Assembly: GCA_043777675.1 (NCBI GenBank) | Contig: JAYWHR010000079.1 | Location: 1 to 64,000 of the forward strand | From: JANMDU01 sp043777675 | GTDB lineage: Bacteria > Pseudomonadota > Gammaproteobacteria > Burkholderiales > Burkholderiaceae_C | Direction of reading: 5' to 3' | Length of the DNA: 64,000 nucleotides | Shown here: one piece after another, positions 31,322-38,813 of the stretch | How positions within the stretch are numbered: the first letter of the stretch is position 1 | Layout of the letters: every line of letters starts with the position of its first letter | Notes under the pieces: model-generated | Seen by the model: the letters and a program-made list of their open reading frames with translations, nothing else | The model's database searches: none | What the model was told of the DNA's origin: nothing | Program-made: the position numbers and the translations under genes

Positions 31322-32434
31322 ATGACCGAGCCCACCCCTCCAGCACCTGCGCCAAAACCCTCTTCTGTTGCCAGCGCCTTAGAAGGTGAAGTTGCTGCTT
31401 TGCTCGATCACGACATGGCCGAAATCGCGCGCAAAAATCCCGGGCGCTTTTGGCTATTTCTGGCTGTGATCTCAGCGATCATTTTGATGGGCTTATCTGC
31501 TTGGCGCCAAGGCTGGTTTACACCCATGACGAATGTATTTGTAGAGTTGCCCGGCGCCAGTGGTGTGCAGATTGGCACGCCAGTGCGGCTGAAGGGTTTC
31601 AAAATTGGCGATGTGGATGACATTGAGCTTGATCCGCAACTTAATGTGCGTGCGCGGCTGCGTATCGCCAGCGAGCGTATGCCGCTTTTGGGCAAAGATG
31701 CCAGCGCTCGCTTTGGGCGAGATGGCCCTCTGGGTGGCAAATACATCGATCTGCTGCCCGGCGAGCGCGCAGGCCAGCGCCTCGCCCAAGGCGCCATGCT
31801 GCCGATGGATGTGGGCAATGAGCTTGAAGATGTGATGGGTACCGTAAAAGTGGCGGTCGAAAAACTTGCGGTGGCTATCGGCAAGATGGAGCCGATTTTG
31901 GACGACACGAAAAAGCTCACCGGCGAAGCTGCTGAGATGCGCAAAGACATTCGCAGCTCAGTCACCACCGTGCTCGCCAACATGGAGGCCATGAGCGGCC
32001 AACTCAAAGCCATGGGCAATTCAGCGGGTAATGTGGCTCAGCGCCTCGATAAAGACAGCGCGAGGCTGATGCAAGACGTGGGCAAAATCACCGCCCAAGC
32101 CGAAGCTGCTGCTACAGCGGCGCGCAATAGCCTTACCGCGCTTGAAAAAGAGATCCCGCCCACGTTGGCCCAAGTCAAAGAAGCGCTCACCAGCGTGCAA
32201 ACATCTGCAGACAATATCAAAACGATCACCAATGATGTCAAGCAAATGGTTGTAGAGATCAAGGGCGATGTACCGCCTGCAGTGCGGGCAGCGCGCTCCG
32301 CAGCGGAAGATGCTGTTGTGATCACCGAAGGCGCGAAAAAGACTTGGCCCATCTCCACGTTTGTGAAAAACGCAGACTCCACCAAGAGCATCACGCCTAC
32401 AACAGCCACCTCGCCCAACAACTCTTCGCAATGA
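31322..32434 (+). CDS. MCE-domain (MlaD-like) lipid transport protein
   Basis: A 370-residue protein: cytosolic Pro-rich N-terminus, one membrane helix (FWLFLAVISAIILMGLSAW, residues about 42-60), an MCE domain (about 65-150: VFVELPGASGVQIGTPVRLKGFKIGDVDDIEL, GPLGGKYIDLLPG) and a long helical C-terminal region with repeated VLANMEAMSGQLKAMG-type heptads, as in needle-forming MCE proteins. It binds phospholipids in the periplasm. The stop overlaps the MlaE-like gene by four bases. No MlaF-type ATPase or MlaB/C gene is in the neighbourhood. Confidence 0.87.
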   Translation: MTEPTPPAPAPKPSSVASALEGEVAALLDHDMAEIARKNPGRFWLFLAVISAIILMGLSAWRQGWFTPMTNVFVELPGASGVQIGTPVRLKGFKIGDVDDIELDPQLNVRARLRIASERMPLLGKDASARFGRDGPLGGKYIDLLPGERAGQRLAQGAMLPMDVGNELEDVMGTVKVAVEKLAVAIGKMEPILDDTKKLTGEAAEMRKDIRSSVTTVLANMEAMSGQLKAMGNSAGNVAQRLDKDSARLMQDVGKITAQAEAAATAARNSLTALEKEIPPTLAQVKEALTSVQTSADNIKTITNDVKQMVVEIKGDVPPAVRAARSAAEDAVVITEGAKKTWPISTFVKNADSTKSITPTTATSPNNSSQ

Positions 32435-33243
32435 ATGCCACGAAGCGCAAGCCCATCAAGCTCAGCGTCAATGCGTTGCTGGTCTCTCCGCTGCGTGTGC
32501 GCTGGGATGCGGCCTGCGGCCTGTGGCGCTATCACGGTTGCTGGCGTTTGCCCGCGATTCGTCAGCGCATCACGAATGAGCTGCACCGCGAGCTCACGGA
32601 GACGATGCCGATTGTGCTCATCCTATCTTTGATCGCGGCGATTTTGATTTTCATTGTCTTGCCTGCCTCTCTGCGCGAGCAAGCTGAGACGATTCTGACC
32701 AACCTCTGGCCCGTTTGGGTGGTGCAAGCCGCGCCCATGGTGTGCGCGCAAGTGCTGGCGATGCTCAATGCACCAGCCATGGCGCTGCGCTATGTAGAGC
32801 TCAATAGCGCGCAAGTATTTCCGCAAGACCCGGCATCGCGTGATCGGCATGTGGCCGCGCTGGCTTTGCCGCAAATTTTGGCGCACGGCTTTCTCTGCGC
32901 GGCCAGCACTTGCCTGCTGGTGATGCTTAGTTTGGTGTTTGGGATTTTGGCCGAGCTCGTGCTCGCGGTGGGCGATTTGCGCAGCGTGCTCGTCACGATT
33001 CTTGCCAGCACGTCGCCGCTGGCTTGGTTGCGCTCGGTCGGCCAAGCCTTCGTACTCGGCGCAGTCTGCGCACTAGCCGCCGTGCTGTTTGCATGGCCGG
33101 GCAGCCAAAGCGCGGAGAGCGCCAAAGATACGCATCGCATTGGGATCTTCGCGATCATTGCAGCGTCAGCAGCTTGCGCTCTTGCTGGCCTCGCGATGAA
33201 TTGGGTGGCCGGCTTGCTCGGTTGGAGCCCGTCAGCGATTTAA
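32431..33243 (+). CDS. MlaE-like ABC permease
   Basis: A 270-residue membrane protein with five or six hydrophobic helices. It resembles the MlaE permease family: an N-terminal amphipathic segment, ELTETMPIVLILSLIAAILIFIVLP, PVWVVQAAPMVCAQVLAMLNAPAMALRYVELNSAQ, LALPQILAHGFLCAASTCLLVMLSLVFGILAELVLAVGD and a final helix pair. The Glu-rich coupling loop matches poorly, so the assignment is moderate. It starts within the MCE gene stop (ATGA), so the pair forms one transporter. An ATPase must come from elsewhere. Confidence 0.75.
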   Translation: MNATKRKPIKLSVNALLVSPLRVRWDAACGLWRYHGCWRLPAIRQRITNELHRELTETMPIVLILSLIAAILIFIVLPASLREQAETILTNLWPVWVVQAAPMVCAQVLAMLNAPAMALRYVELNSAQVFPQDPASRDRHVAALALPQILAHGFLCAASTCLLVMLSLVFGILAELVLAVGDLRSVLVTILASTSPLAWLRSVGQAFVLGAVCALAAVLFAWPGSQSAESAKDTHRIGIFAIIAASAACALAGLAMNWVAGLLGWSPSAI

Positions 33244-33275
33244 TTTTTCATCGTTTTTGAAGTAAATCAGCCCAA

Positions 33276-33320
33276 TAGCCGGCATAAATACTACATACTA
33301 CGCTACTATTTTAATAGCGT
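33276..33320 (+). repeat. 45 bp palindromic element (copy 8)
   Basis: It reads TAGCCGGCATAAATACTACA, then TACTACGCTACTATTTTAATAGCG. The TGCGC block is changed, but the hairpin CGCTAcTATTTTAaTAGCG is intact. It lies between the convergent permease and EamA genes. Confidence 0.85.
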
Positions 33321-33328
33321 ATGCAGAA

Positions 33329-34210
33329 TTAATTCGCACGTGTTCCCAATACTGCTGCGCCGATGATCAGGGCAGCTGCCAAGCCGATGCTCCAAGTCAG
33401 CGGCTGGCCGGTCAAGATCAGTAGCAAGGCGGTTGAAGCCAGCGGCGTGATGTAGCTCAAGATGCCAATTTGCCGCGCATCGCCGCGCTTGAGCGCGGCA
33501 TCCCACAAATAAAAAGCCGCACCTAGTGGGCCTAAGCCCATCGCAATGAGCAGCATCACGTCTTGGCCGCTCAAACTTACGCGGGCCTCCAAAAATGCAT
33601 GGCAGGCCAGTGAGAGCAGGCCGCTGACCAAGCCAAACAACCCGATGGCGGCCGTTGCAAAACTCTTGCCTTGCAGCGCGAGACGCTTCGTTAAAAGCGA
33701 ATAACTTGCCCAAATGAAGGCGCTACCCAGTGCAGGGATATAGCCCCAAGCAAAACCCTCGGAGGAATTTGCGCCCGCGCTTCCTAAAATGGCGATGCAT
33801 GCGCCAGCAAAGCCAATGCATGCTGCCAGCAGATGCATCGCGCTGAGTTTCACACCGGGTAAAAACAATGGCGCCATCACCACCATGCCTAGCGGCCAGA
33901 GATAGTTGACCAAATTGGCCTGCACGGGTGGCGAGTGGCGCAGCGCGATAAAGAGTAAAAAATGAAAACCGAAGAGCCCATAGACACCTAGCAGCAAGCT
34001 GCTCAGCGGCATCTTCCAGCCCGACAGATCTAGCTTGCCTCCCCGCCAAGACAGTGGAAGTGCAATCAAGCTACCTACCAGTAGCCCCACGCCAGTGAGC
34101 AAAAAAGGAGGCACATGCGACAGCGAGATGCCCAGCCAAGCGAGCAAGGCCCACAGCGCAATGGCGCAAAGGGCGAAGAAATTGGCTGGGCCAGATGAAG
34201 TGCTGTGCAT
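33329..34210 (-). CDS. EamA/DMT-family transporter
   Basis: A 293-residue ten-helix transporter of the EamA family: FFALCAIALWALLAWLGISLSHVPPFLLTGVGLLVGSLIALPLSW at the start, FHFLLFIALRHSPPVQANLVNYLWPLGMVVMAPLF, GFAWGYIPALGSAFIWASYSLLTKRLALQ and LGPLGAAFYLWDAALKRGDARQIGILSYITPLASTALL. It resembles the YddG aromatic amino acid exporter subgroup. I chose MHSTSSG at 34210; the open frame begins 13 codons earlier inside a palindromic element. Substrate uncertain. Confidence 0.88.
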   Translation of the reverse strand: MHSTSSGPANFFALCAIALWALLAWLGISLSHVPPFLLTGVGLLVGSLIALPLSWRGGKLDLSGWKMPLSSLLLGVYGLFGFHFLLFIALRHSPPVQANLVNYLWPLGMVVMAPLFLPGVKLSAMHLLAACIGFAGACIAILGSAGANSSEGFAWGYIPALGSAFIWASYSLLTKRLALQGKSFATAAIGLFGLVSGLLSLACHAFLEARVSLSGQDVMLLIAMGLGPLGAAFYLWDAALKRGDARQIGILSYITPLASTALLLILTGQPLTWSIGLAAALIIGAAVLGTRAN

Positions 34211-34239
34211 CTTATGAAAAATATGAGAAAAAGTGATGA

Positions 34240-34283
34240 TAGCCGGCATACATATTGCGCGACTAGCTATTAAAACGATAGTG
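34240..34283 (+). repeat. 45 bp palindromic element (copy 9)
   Basis: It reads TAGCCGGCATACATATTGCG, then CGACTAGCTATTAAAACGATAG. It lies between the EamA gene and the ModA-like gene, both on the minus strand. Confidence 0.88.
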
Positions 34284-34289
34284 AATCAA

Positions 34290-35060
34290 TCAACTGAGAC
34301 CATGACCAGAGAGTATTTTTTTTGCCACTGATGTCTGCAAGTAGGCATAAAAGCGCTGCGCAGAAACACTGGCTGAAGCGTGTAGCGCCATGCGCTGAAT
34401 GATGGGTGGATGAAGCGCTGCATTCACTATGCCATACCTCGTGCGCTTGGACACCTCCGGCGCGATAGCCAGTGACAATGCAACCAGCCCCGCCTGCGCC
34501 GCACCGGTGCTGACAAACTGCGCGGCTTGGCTCGCGTTTTCTCCCAGCACCAAGCGGTTTTGCAGCTGTGGCCACAGTTTTGCCGCTTGCAGAGCCGCGC
34601 GAGCTGCGCGGCCATAGGGCGCGTGGTCAGGATTGGCAATGGAGAGCTTGCCGCCTTCGCCCAAAGCGGCGGTCAAGCCTTTTAAATCACCAGCGATAAC
34701 GGCCGCCGAACTTGCTGGTAGCAACCACGCCAGCCGCCCCAGGCCATACACCACGCCCTCATCGCGCGCCCACCCGTTTTTGGCGAGGCGAAACACCAAA
34801 TCCTCATCTGCAGAAAGAAATAAATCCATTGGCAAACCCTGCTCAATTTGCCTAGCCAAATTGCCGGAAGAGCCGTAAGTGATCGCCAACTTGAGATAGG
34901 TTTCTTGCTCAAAACGTGCTCCCAGATCAGCCAAAGCAAATTTCAAATCGCTGGCTGCCGCCACGCGAATGAGGCTGGTTTGCGCACCGGCCCAACCGAG
35001 CGGTGCGGCTGCTGCGCACGTCGCCGCCAAATGCCATAAAAAACTTCTTCGTTTCGGCAT
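34290..35060 (-). CDS. ModA-like periplasmic molybdate-type binding protein
   Basis: A 256-residue binding protein: a Tat-like signal (PKRRSFLWHLAATCAAAAPLGWAGA), then IRVAAASDLKFALADLGARFEQE, YGSSGNLARQIEQGLPMDLFLSADE, the LSIANPDHAPYGRAARAAL motif and GAAQAGLVALSLAIAPE. The conserved Ser pairs of AAASDL and YGSSGN contact oxyanions such as molybdate. No ModB or ModC gene is near, so it is an orphan. The start at 35060 uses MPKRRS; two further upstream starts are possible (35081, 35111). It is divergent from pckG. Confidence 0.85.
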   Translation of the reverse strand: MPKRRSFLWHLAATCAAAAPLGWAGAQTSLIRVAAASDLKFALADLGARFEQETYLKLAITYGSSGNLARQIEQGLPMDLFLSADEDLVFRLAKNGWARDEGVVYGLGRLAWLLPASSAAVIAGDLKGLTAALGEGGKLSIANPDHAPYGRAARAALQAAKLWPQLQNRLVLGENASQAAQFVSTGAAQAGLVALSLAIAPEVSKRTRYGIVNAALHPPIIQRMALHASASVSAQRFYAYLQTSVAKKILSGHGLS

Positions 35061-35232
35061 TAAGTCATGCTTCGATTGCATAGTTTTTGCAGTAACTGAC
35101 AGGTAACTCACAGGCAGAGTTTTAAAATTGAATGGCAGACATCAGATTCCGTCATCACTCAGACACATTCTTATGAATGTAGCCGCCCTGAGCCATGACG
35201 AAATCTGATTTTTAACTTTTGGAGCCTAGAGT

Positions 35233-37104
35233 ATGAACGCACCTGTAATGATGGGTCTCGAATTAGGGACACCCAGCTACGTGAAAAACGCCAAGCTGAT
35301 CGCTTGGGTGGCCGATATGGCCGCGCTGTGCAAGCCCGCCGCCATTCATTGGTGTGATGGTAGCCAAGAAGAATACGATGCGCTGTGCCAACAGCTTGTC
35401 GACGCAGGCACGTTCAAAAAACTCAACCCTGCCAAGCGCCCCGGCTCGTTTCTCGCGTGGAGCGACCCATCCGATGTAGCCCGAGTGGAAGACCGCACCT
35501 ATATTTGCTCTGAGAGAAAAGAAGACGCAGGGCCGACAAATAATTGGGCAGCGCCCGCGGAGATGCGTGCTACCTTGAACCCGCTTTTCGACGGCTGCAT
35601 GCGTGGCCGCACGATGTATGTTGTGCCCTTCTCTATGGGCCCGCTGGGCTCAAACATTGCGCACATCGGCATCGAACTGTCTGACTCGCCCTACGTGGCT
35701 GTCAACATGCGCATCATGACGCGCATGGGCAAAGCTGTGTATGACGTGATCGGTGTGAGTGGCGATTTTGTGCCTTGCGTTCATACCGTGGGCGCACCAC
35801 TCGCCGCTGGCCAACAAGACGTGAGCTGGCCAAACAACAAAACCAAATACATCGTTCACTACCCCGAAACCCGCGAGATCTGGAGCTACGGCTCAGGCTA
35901 TGGCGGCAATGCTTTGCTCGGTAAAAAATGTTTCGCACTGCGCATCGCCTCCACGATGGGAAGAGATCAAGGATGGCTCGCAGAGCACATGCTTATCCTG
36001 GGAGTCACCAATCCTCAAGGCAAGAAATACCACGTTGCAGCCGCTTTCCCGTCCGCCTGCGGCAAAACTAATTTCGCCATGATGATCCCGCCCGCCGGCT
36101 TTGAAGGCTGGAGCGTCACCACCGTGGGCGACGATATCGCTTGGGTCAAACCGCAGGCCGACGGTACATTGCGCGCCATCAACCCTGAAGCTGGCTACTT
36201 CGGCGTGGCTCCTGGCACAAACACCTTGACTAACCCCAATTGCATGGCCAGCCTCGGCAAAGACGTGATCTACACCAACGTCGCGCTCACCGACGATGGC
36301 GATGTCTGGTGGGAAGGCATGAGCGATGAACCTGCCCACGCGATTGACTGGCAAGGCAAAGAGTGGACGCCACAAATCGCCAAAGAAACAGGTGCAAAAG
36401 CCGCGCATCCTAATGCCCGCTTCACTGTTGCGGCAACGAACAATCCCGCACTGGATGCCGAGTGGGACAACCCAGCCGGCGTAAAAATCGATGCCTTTCT
36501 CTTCGGCGGCCGCCGCTCCACTACCGTGCCCCTCGTGACAGAAGCGCGCAGCTGGACAGAAGGCGTCTACATGGCCGCCACGATGGGCTCCGAGACGACA
36601 GCCGCCGCATTCGGCCAACAGGGCGTGGTGCGCCGCGACCCCTTCGCCATGCTGCCGTTTGCCGGCTACAACATGAGCGACTACTTCCAGCATTGGCTCA
36701 ATCTCGGCAACAAACTCGCTGCCAGCGGTGCAACAGCGCCCAAAATCTTCACGACCAACTGGTTTCGCAAAGGCGAAGATGGCAAATTCATCTGGCCAGG
36801 CTACGGCGAGAATATGCGCGTTTTGAAGTGGATGATCGACCGCATCGAAGGCCAAGCCGCTACGGAAGGGGCTGGCCCTCTGGGCGTAGAACACGCCTTC
36901 GGCATCAGCCCCAATTACGAAGAACTCAACTGGACAGGCCTCGACTTCAGCAAAGAACAGTTCACCAAGGTCACCAGCATGGACAAAGCTGCTTGGGTCG
37001 CTGAGCTCAAATTACATGAAGAGCTATTCACACAATTGGCTTATCACTTGCCTGTTGAGCTGACAACAGCGAAAGCTGCTTTGGAAAAGCGCTTGGCGGC
37101 GTGA
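35233..37104 (+). CDS. pckG: Phosphoenolpyruvate carboxykinase (GTP)
   Basis: A 623-residue GTP-dependent PEP carboxykinase. The kinase loop is AAFPSACGKTNFAMM, with VGDDIAWVK next; the reactive Cys loop, AEWDNPAGVKIDAFLFGGRR, SMGPLGSNIAHIGIELSDSPYVAVNMRIMTRMG and PFAGYNMSDYFQHWL match the family. It turns oxaloacetate into PEP for gluconeogenesis, with Mn2+ and GTP. ATG at 35233 follows a GGAGCC site. Two 120 bp elements with paired arms come right after it. Length is typical for the family. Confidence 0.96.
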   Translation: MNAPVMMGLELGTPSYVKNAKLIAWVADMAALCKPAAIHWCDGSQEEYDALCQQLVDAGTFKKLNPAKRPGSFLAWSDPSDVARVEDRTYICSERKEDAGPTNNWAAPAEMRATLNPLFDGCMRGRTMYVVPFSMGPLGSNIAHIGIELSDSPYVAVNMRIMTRMGKAVYDVIGVSGDFVPCVHTVGAPLAAGQQDVSWPNNKTKYIVHYPETREIWSYGSGYGGNALLGKKCFALRIASTMGRDQGWLAEHMLILGVTNPQGKKYHVAAAFPSACGKTNFAMMIPPAGFEGWSVTTVGDDIAWVKPQADGTLRAINPEAGYFGVAPGTNTLTNPNCMASLGKDVIYTNVALTDDGDVWWEGMSDEPAHAIDWQGKEWTPQIAKETGAKAAHPNARFTVAATNNPALDAEWDNPAGVKIDAFLFGGRRSTTVPLVTEARSWTEGVYMAATMGSETTAAAFGQQGVVRRDPFAMLPFAGYNMSDYFQHWLNLGNKLAASGATAPKIFTTNWFRKGEDGKFIWPGYGENMRVLKWMIDRIEGQAATEGAGPLGVEHAFGISPNYEELNWTGLDFSKEQFTKVTSMDKAAWVAELKLHEELFTQLAYHLPVELTTAKAALEKRLAA

Positions 37105-37132
37105 AGATATTTGTCGCTTGGGGGCGGTAGCC

Positions 37133-37254
37133 CGCAGGACGCGGCTTTACGGCTGGCTCCATGTCCTCCGGCGGAGATTGGAGATGCCTTCTCCGGTTAC
37201 TCCCGTTGCCCGCCTCCCCCTTTACTTACGCCAGCCGCAAAGCCGCGTCCTGCG
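37133..37254. repeat. 120 bp element with paired arms around conserved core (copy C1)
   Basis: The arms at 37133-37157 and 37230-37254 are 25-base inverted repeats with one mismatch (left arm starts CGCAGGACGCGGCTTT). The 72-base interior carries ATGTCCTCCGGCGG and CGCCTCCCCCTTTACTTA, as in copy A at 9077. The arms are unrelated to those of copy A. It follows the pckG stop by 29 bases. Confidence 0.85.
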
Positions 37255-37304
37255 AGCATGGGTTTTAGTGGCTTCATAAGTTGTACGACTCCAGCCAAGC
37301 CCGT

Positions 37305-37423
37305 CAGAGTAGTCGGGGCGGAAGGTGTTAAGTAAAGGGGGAGGCGGCGCAGTCAACTATCCAAAAACAAACCAACCCAAAACGCCGCCGGAGGACATGG
37401 AGCCATCCGCCCCGGCTGCTCTG
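37305..37423. repeat. 119 bp element with paired arms around conserved core (copy C2, inverted)
   Basis: It is an inverted copy of the core 51 bases after C1: TTAAGTAAAGGGGGAGGCGG near 37329 and CGCCGCCGGAGGACATGG near 37383. Its arms (CAGAGTAGTCGGGGCGGAAGG at 37305 and the complementary segment ending at 37423) match at 17 of 21 positions and again differ from those of A and C1. Together C1 and C2 occupy most of the 434-base gap at 37105-37538, in which I see no gene. Confidence 0.75.
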
Positions 37424-37538
37424 GCGGGCGTTTCACCGAGGCGAAGAAGCCGCGCAAAACGTTGCGCAAGCCTTGATGACTTGATCCAAGGGAAGATTGT
37501 CTTGCTCGCAAAGCAACCAGGTGCCCTAAAAAGGCAAA

Positions 37539-38138
37539 ATGTCAGTCAACATGCATTACATCCTTCTTCCCGGCTGGCAAAACTCCGCCCCCGATCATTG
37601 GCAAAGCCGCTGGGAAGCCCAGCTAGGCTACCAAAGAGTCATACAACACGATTGGATGCACCCATTGCGTGGCGATTGGATCACCCGCCTAGAAGATTAT
37701 GTGCTATTAATAGATGAGCACTCCGCGCGACAAATACGCCGGCTACCTGCCCAAAATACTCTAAAAAAAGAAGAAAAAAACATCATTTTCATCGCCCACA
37801 GCCTAGGCTGCCACTTAGTAGCCGCGTGGGCCGCGCTGTCCAAGCAAAAGCATCGCATTAAAGGCGCATTGCTGGTCGCCCCACCCGATGCACAGCGGGG
37901 TGATTTCCCACAAGGGATGAAAAGCTGGCGACATCCCGTGTTGCAGCCGCTGCCCTTTCCCAGCATCTGCGTCATCTCCAGCAACGATCCGTTTTGTCAC
38001 CTCCTGCAGGGAAAAGCGATGGCCGCCGCTTGGGGCAGCGAGCTCTTTGAGCTGGGCGACAAAGGTCATATCAATGCAGAAAGCGGGCTCCTGGATTGGC
38101 CGCAAGGCAAAGCGCTTATCACTCAGCTGGAGCGTTAG
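37539..38138 (+). CDS. RBBP9/YdeN-type alpha/beta hydrolase, with element insertion
   Basis: A 199-residue serine hydrolase: ILLPGWQNSAPDHWQSRWE at the start, the nucleophile elbow AHSLGCHLVAAW, the acid SSNDPFC and the His in DKGHINAESG. Between DWITRLEDY and the FIAHSLGC strand there are about 20 residues more than in relatives. This stretch (about LLIDEHSARQIRRLP) is encoded by a 45 bp palindromic element. The catalytic triad is intact. An internal ATG at 37551 is also possible. The gene lies upstream of the PIN pair and parB; related genomes often have such a hydrolase near parAB. Confidence 0.87.
   Translation: MSVNMHYILLPGWQNSAPDHWQSRWEAQLGYQRVIQHDWMHPLRGDWITRLEDYVLLIDEHSARQIRRLPAQNTLKKEEKNIIFIAHSLGCHLVAAWAALSKQKHRIKGALLVAPPDAQRGDFPQGMKSWRHPVLQPLPFPSICVISSNDPFCHLLQGKAMAAAWGSELFELGDKGHINAESGLLDWPQGKALITQLER
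37701..37745 (-). repeat. 45 bp palindromic element (copy 10, inside hydrolase gene)
   Basis: On the minus strand it reads TAGCCGGCGTATTTGTCGCG, then CGGAGTGCTCATCTATTAATAGC. It is read in frame by the hydrolase gene in a third reading frame (CGC-CGG-CTA). Confidence 0.85.
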
Positions 38139-38159
38139 TGGATCGGTACAATCCAATTT

Positions 38160-38618
38160 GTGTATACCCTTTACCTCGATCTGTGCTGCTACAACCGCCC
38201 CTTTGACGACCAAAGTCAAATGCGTGTGCGTTTGGAAACAGAAGCGAAATTGCAGATTCAAGCCTTGGCTCAGCAAAAGCTCGTTGCTCTGATCTGGTCG
38301 TATGTTCTCGATTATGAAAACAGTCGCAACCCCATACCAAGCCGATTAGAGTCTATTCAGTTGTGGCGTGAAATCGCGAGCCACCACATACAAGCTCGGG
38401 CAGAAACCGTAGCGCTGGCTCAGCGCTACGCTGCACAGCACGGAATCAAGAGCTTTGATGCGTTGCATGTAGCATGCGCGATCACGGCAAAGGCGGATAT
38501 GCTGGTCACCACAGATGACCTACTCTTGAGAAAAATGAAATCAATCAAAGAGATTCAAGTCATTCCCCCCATTGAGGCCTTGAGCATTTTGGAGCGCTGG
38601 TATGAAAGCAGAAATTGA
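38160..38618 (+). CDS. PIN-domain protein, putative toxin
   Basis: A 152-residue PIN-domain protein starting with GTG. The first acidic residue is in LYLDLCCYNRPFDD. The second cluster is in SFDALHVACAITAKADMLVTTDDLLLRK, which gives the Asp residues that bind Mg2+ in PIN nucleases. The pattern CCYNRPFDDQ is typical of a PIN subgroup found widely in bacteria. It overlaps the next small gene by 17 bases. It likely cleaves RNA when unchecked. The start has no good ribosome site. Confidence 0.8.
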   Translation: MYTLYLDLCCYNRPFDDQSQMRVRLETEAKLQIQALAQQKLVALIWSYVLDYENSRNPIPSRLESIQLWREIASHHIQARAETVALAQRYAAQHGIKSFDALHVACAITAKADMLVTTDDLLLRKMKSIKEIQVIPPIEALSILERWYESRN

Positions 38619-38802
38619 TGTAAAAACCCAAGGCATGCGCGCTTTGATTCAAGCGTTAGGCGAAGTTGAGGCAGAGCGCTTTGTCAGCTTGGTGCAGCGC
38701 GAGAAGTTTGACTACACACACTGGCGACAAACCGCCTTGCCGGATCTGAGCGTCCAGCAAATTCATGATTTAGCGTTGGCACATGCCGCGCGGCATCCTT
38801 AA
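38602..38802 (+). CDS. Small partner of PIN protein, putative antitoxin
   Basis: A 66-residue protein whose start lies inside the end of the PIN gene. The pattern GMRALIQALGEVEAERFVSLVQREKFDYTHWRQTALPDLSVQQIHDLA resembles small proteins often encoded beside this type of PIN gene. No known DNA-binding motif is obvious. The overlap and size suggest a toxin-antitoxin pair with the toxin gene first, an order less common than antitoxin first. Confidence 0.65.
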   Translation: MKAEIDVKTQGMRALIQALGEVEAERFVSLVQREKFDYTHWRQTALPDLSVQQIHDLALAHAARHP

Positions 38803-38813
38803 AGCAAAACCCC

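Noticed and set aside
35893..36894. A 333-codon open frame on the minus strand inside pckG
   Set aside because: It is fully antisense to a clear pckG gene, has no family motif and results from codon bias; the plus-strand gene explains the sequence.
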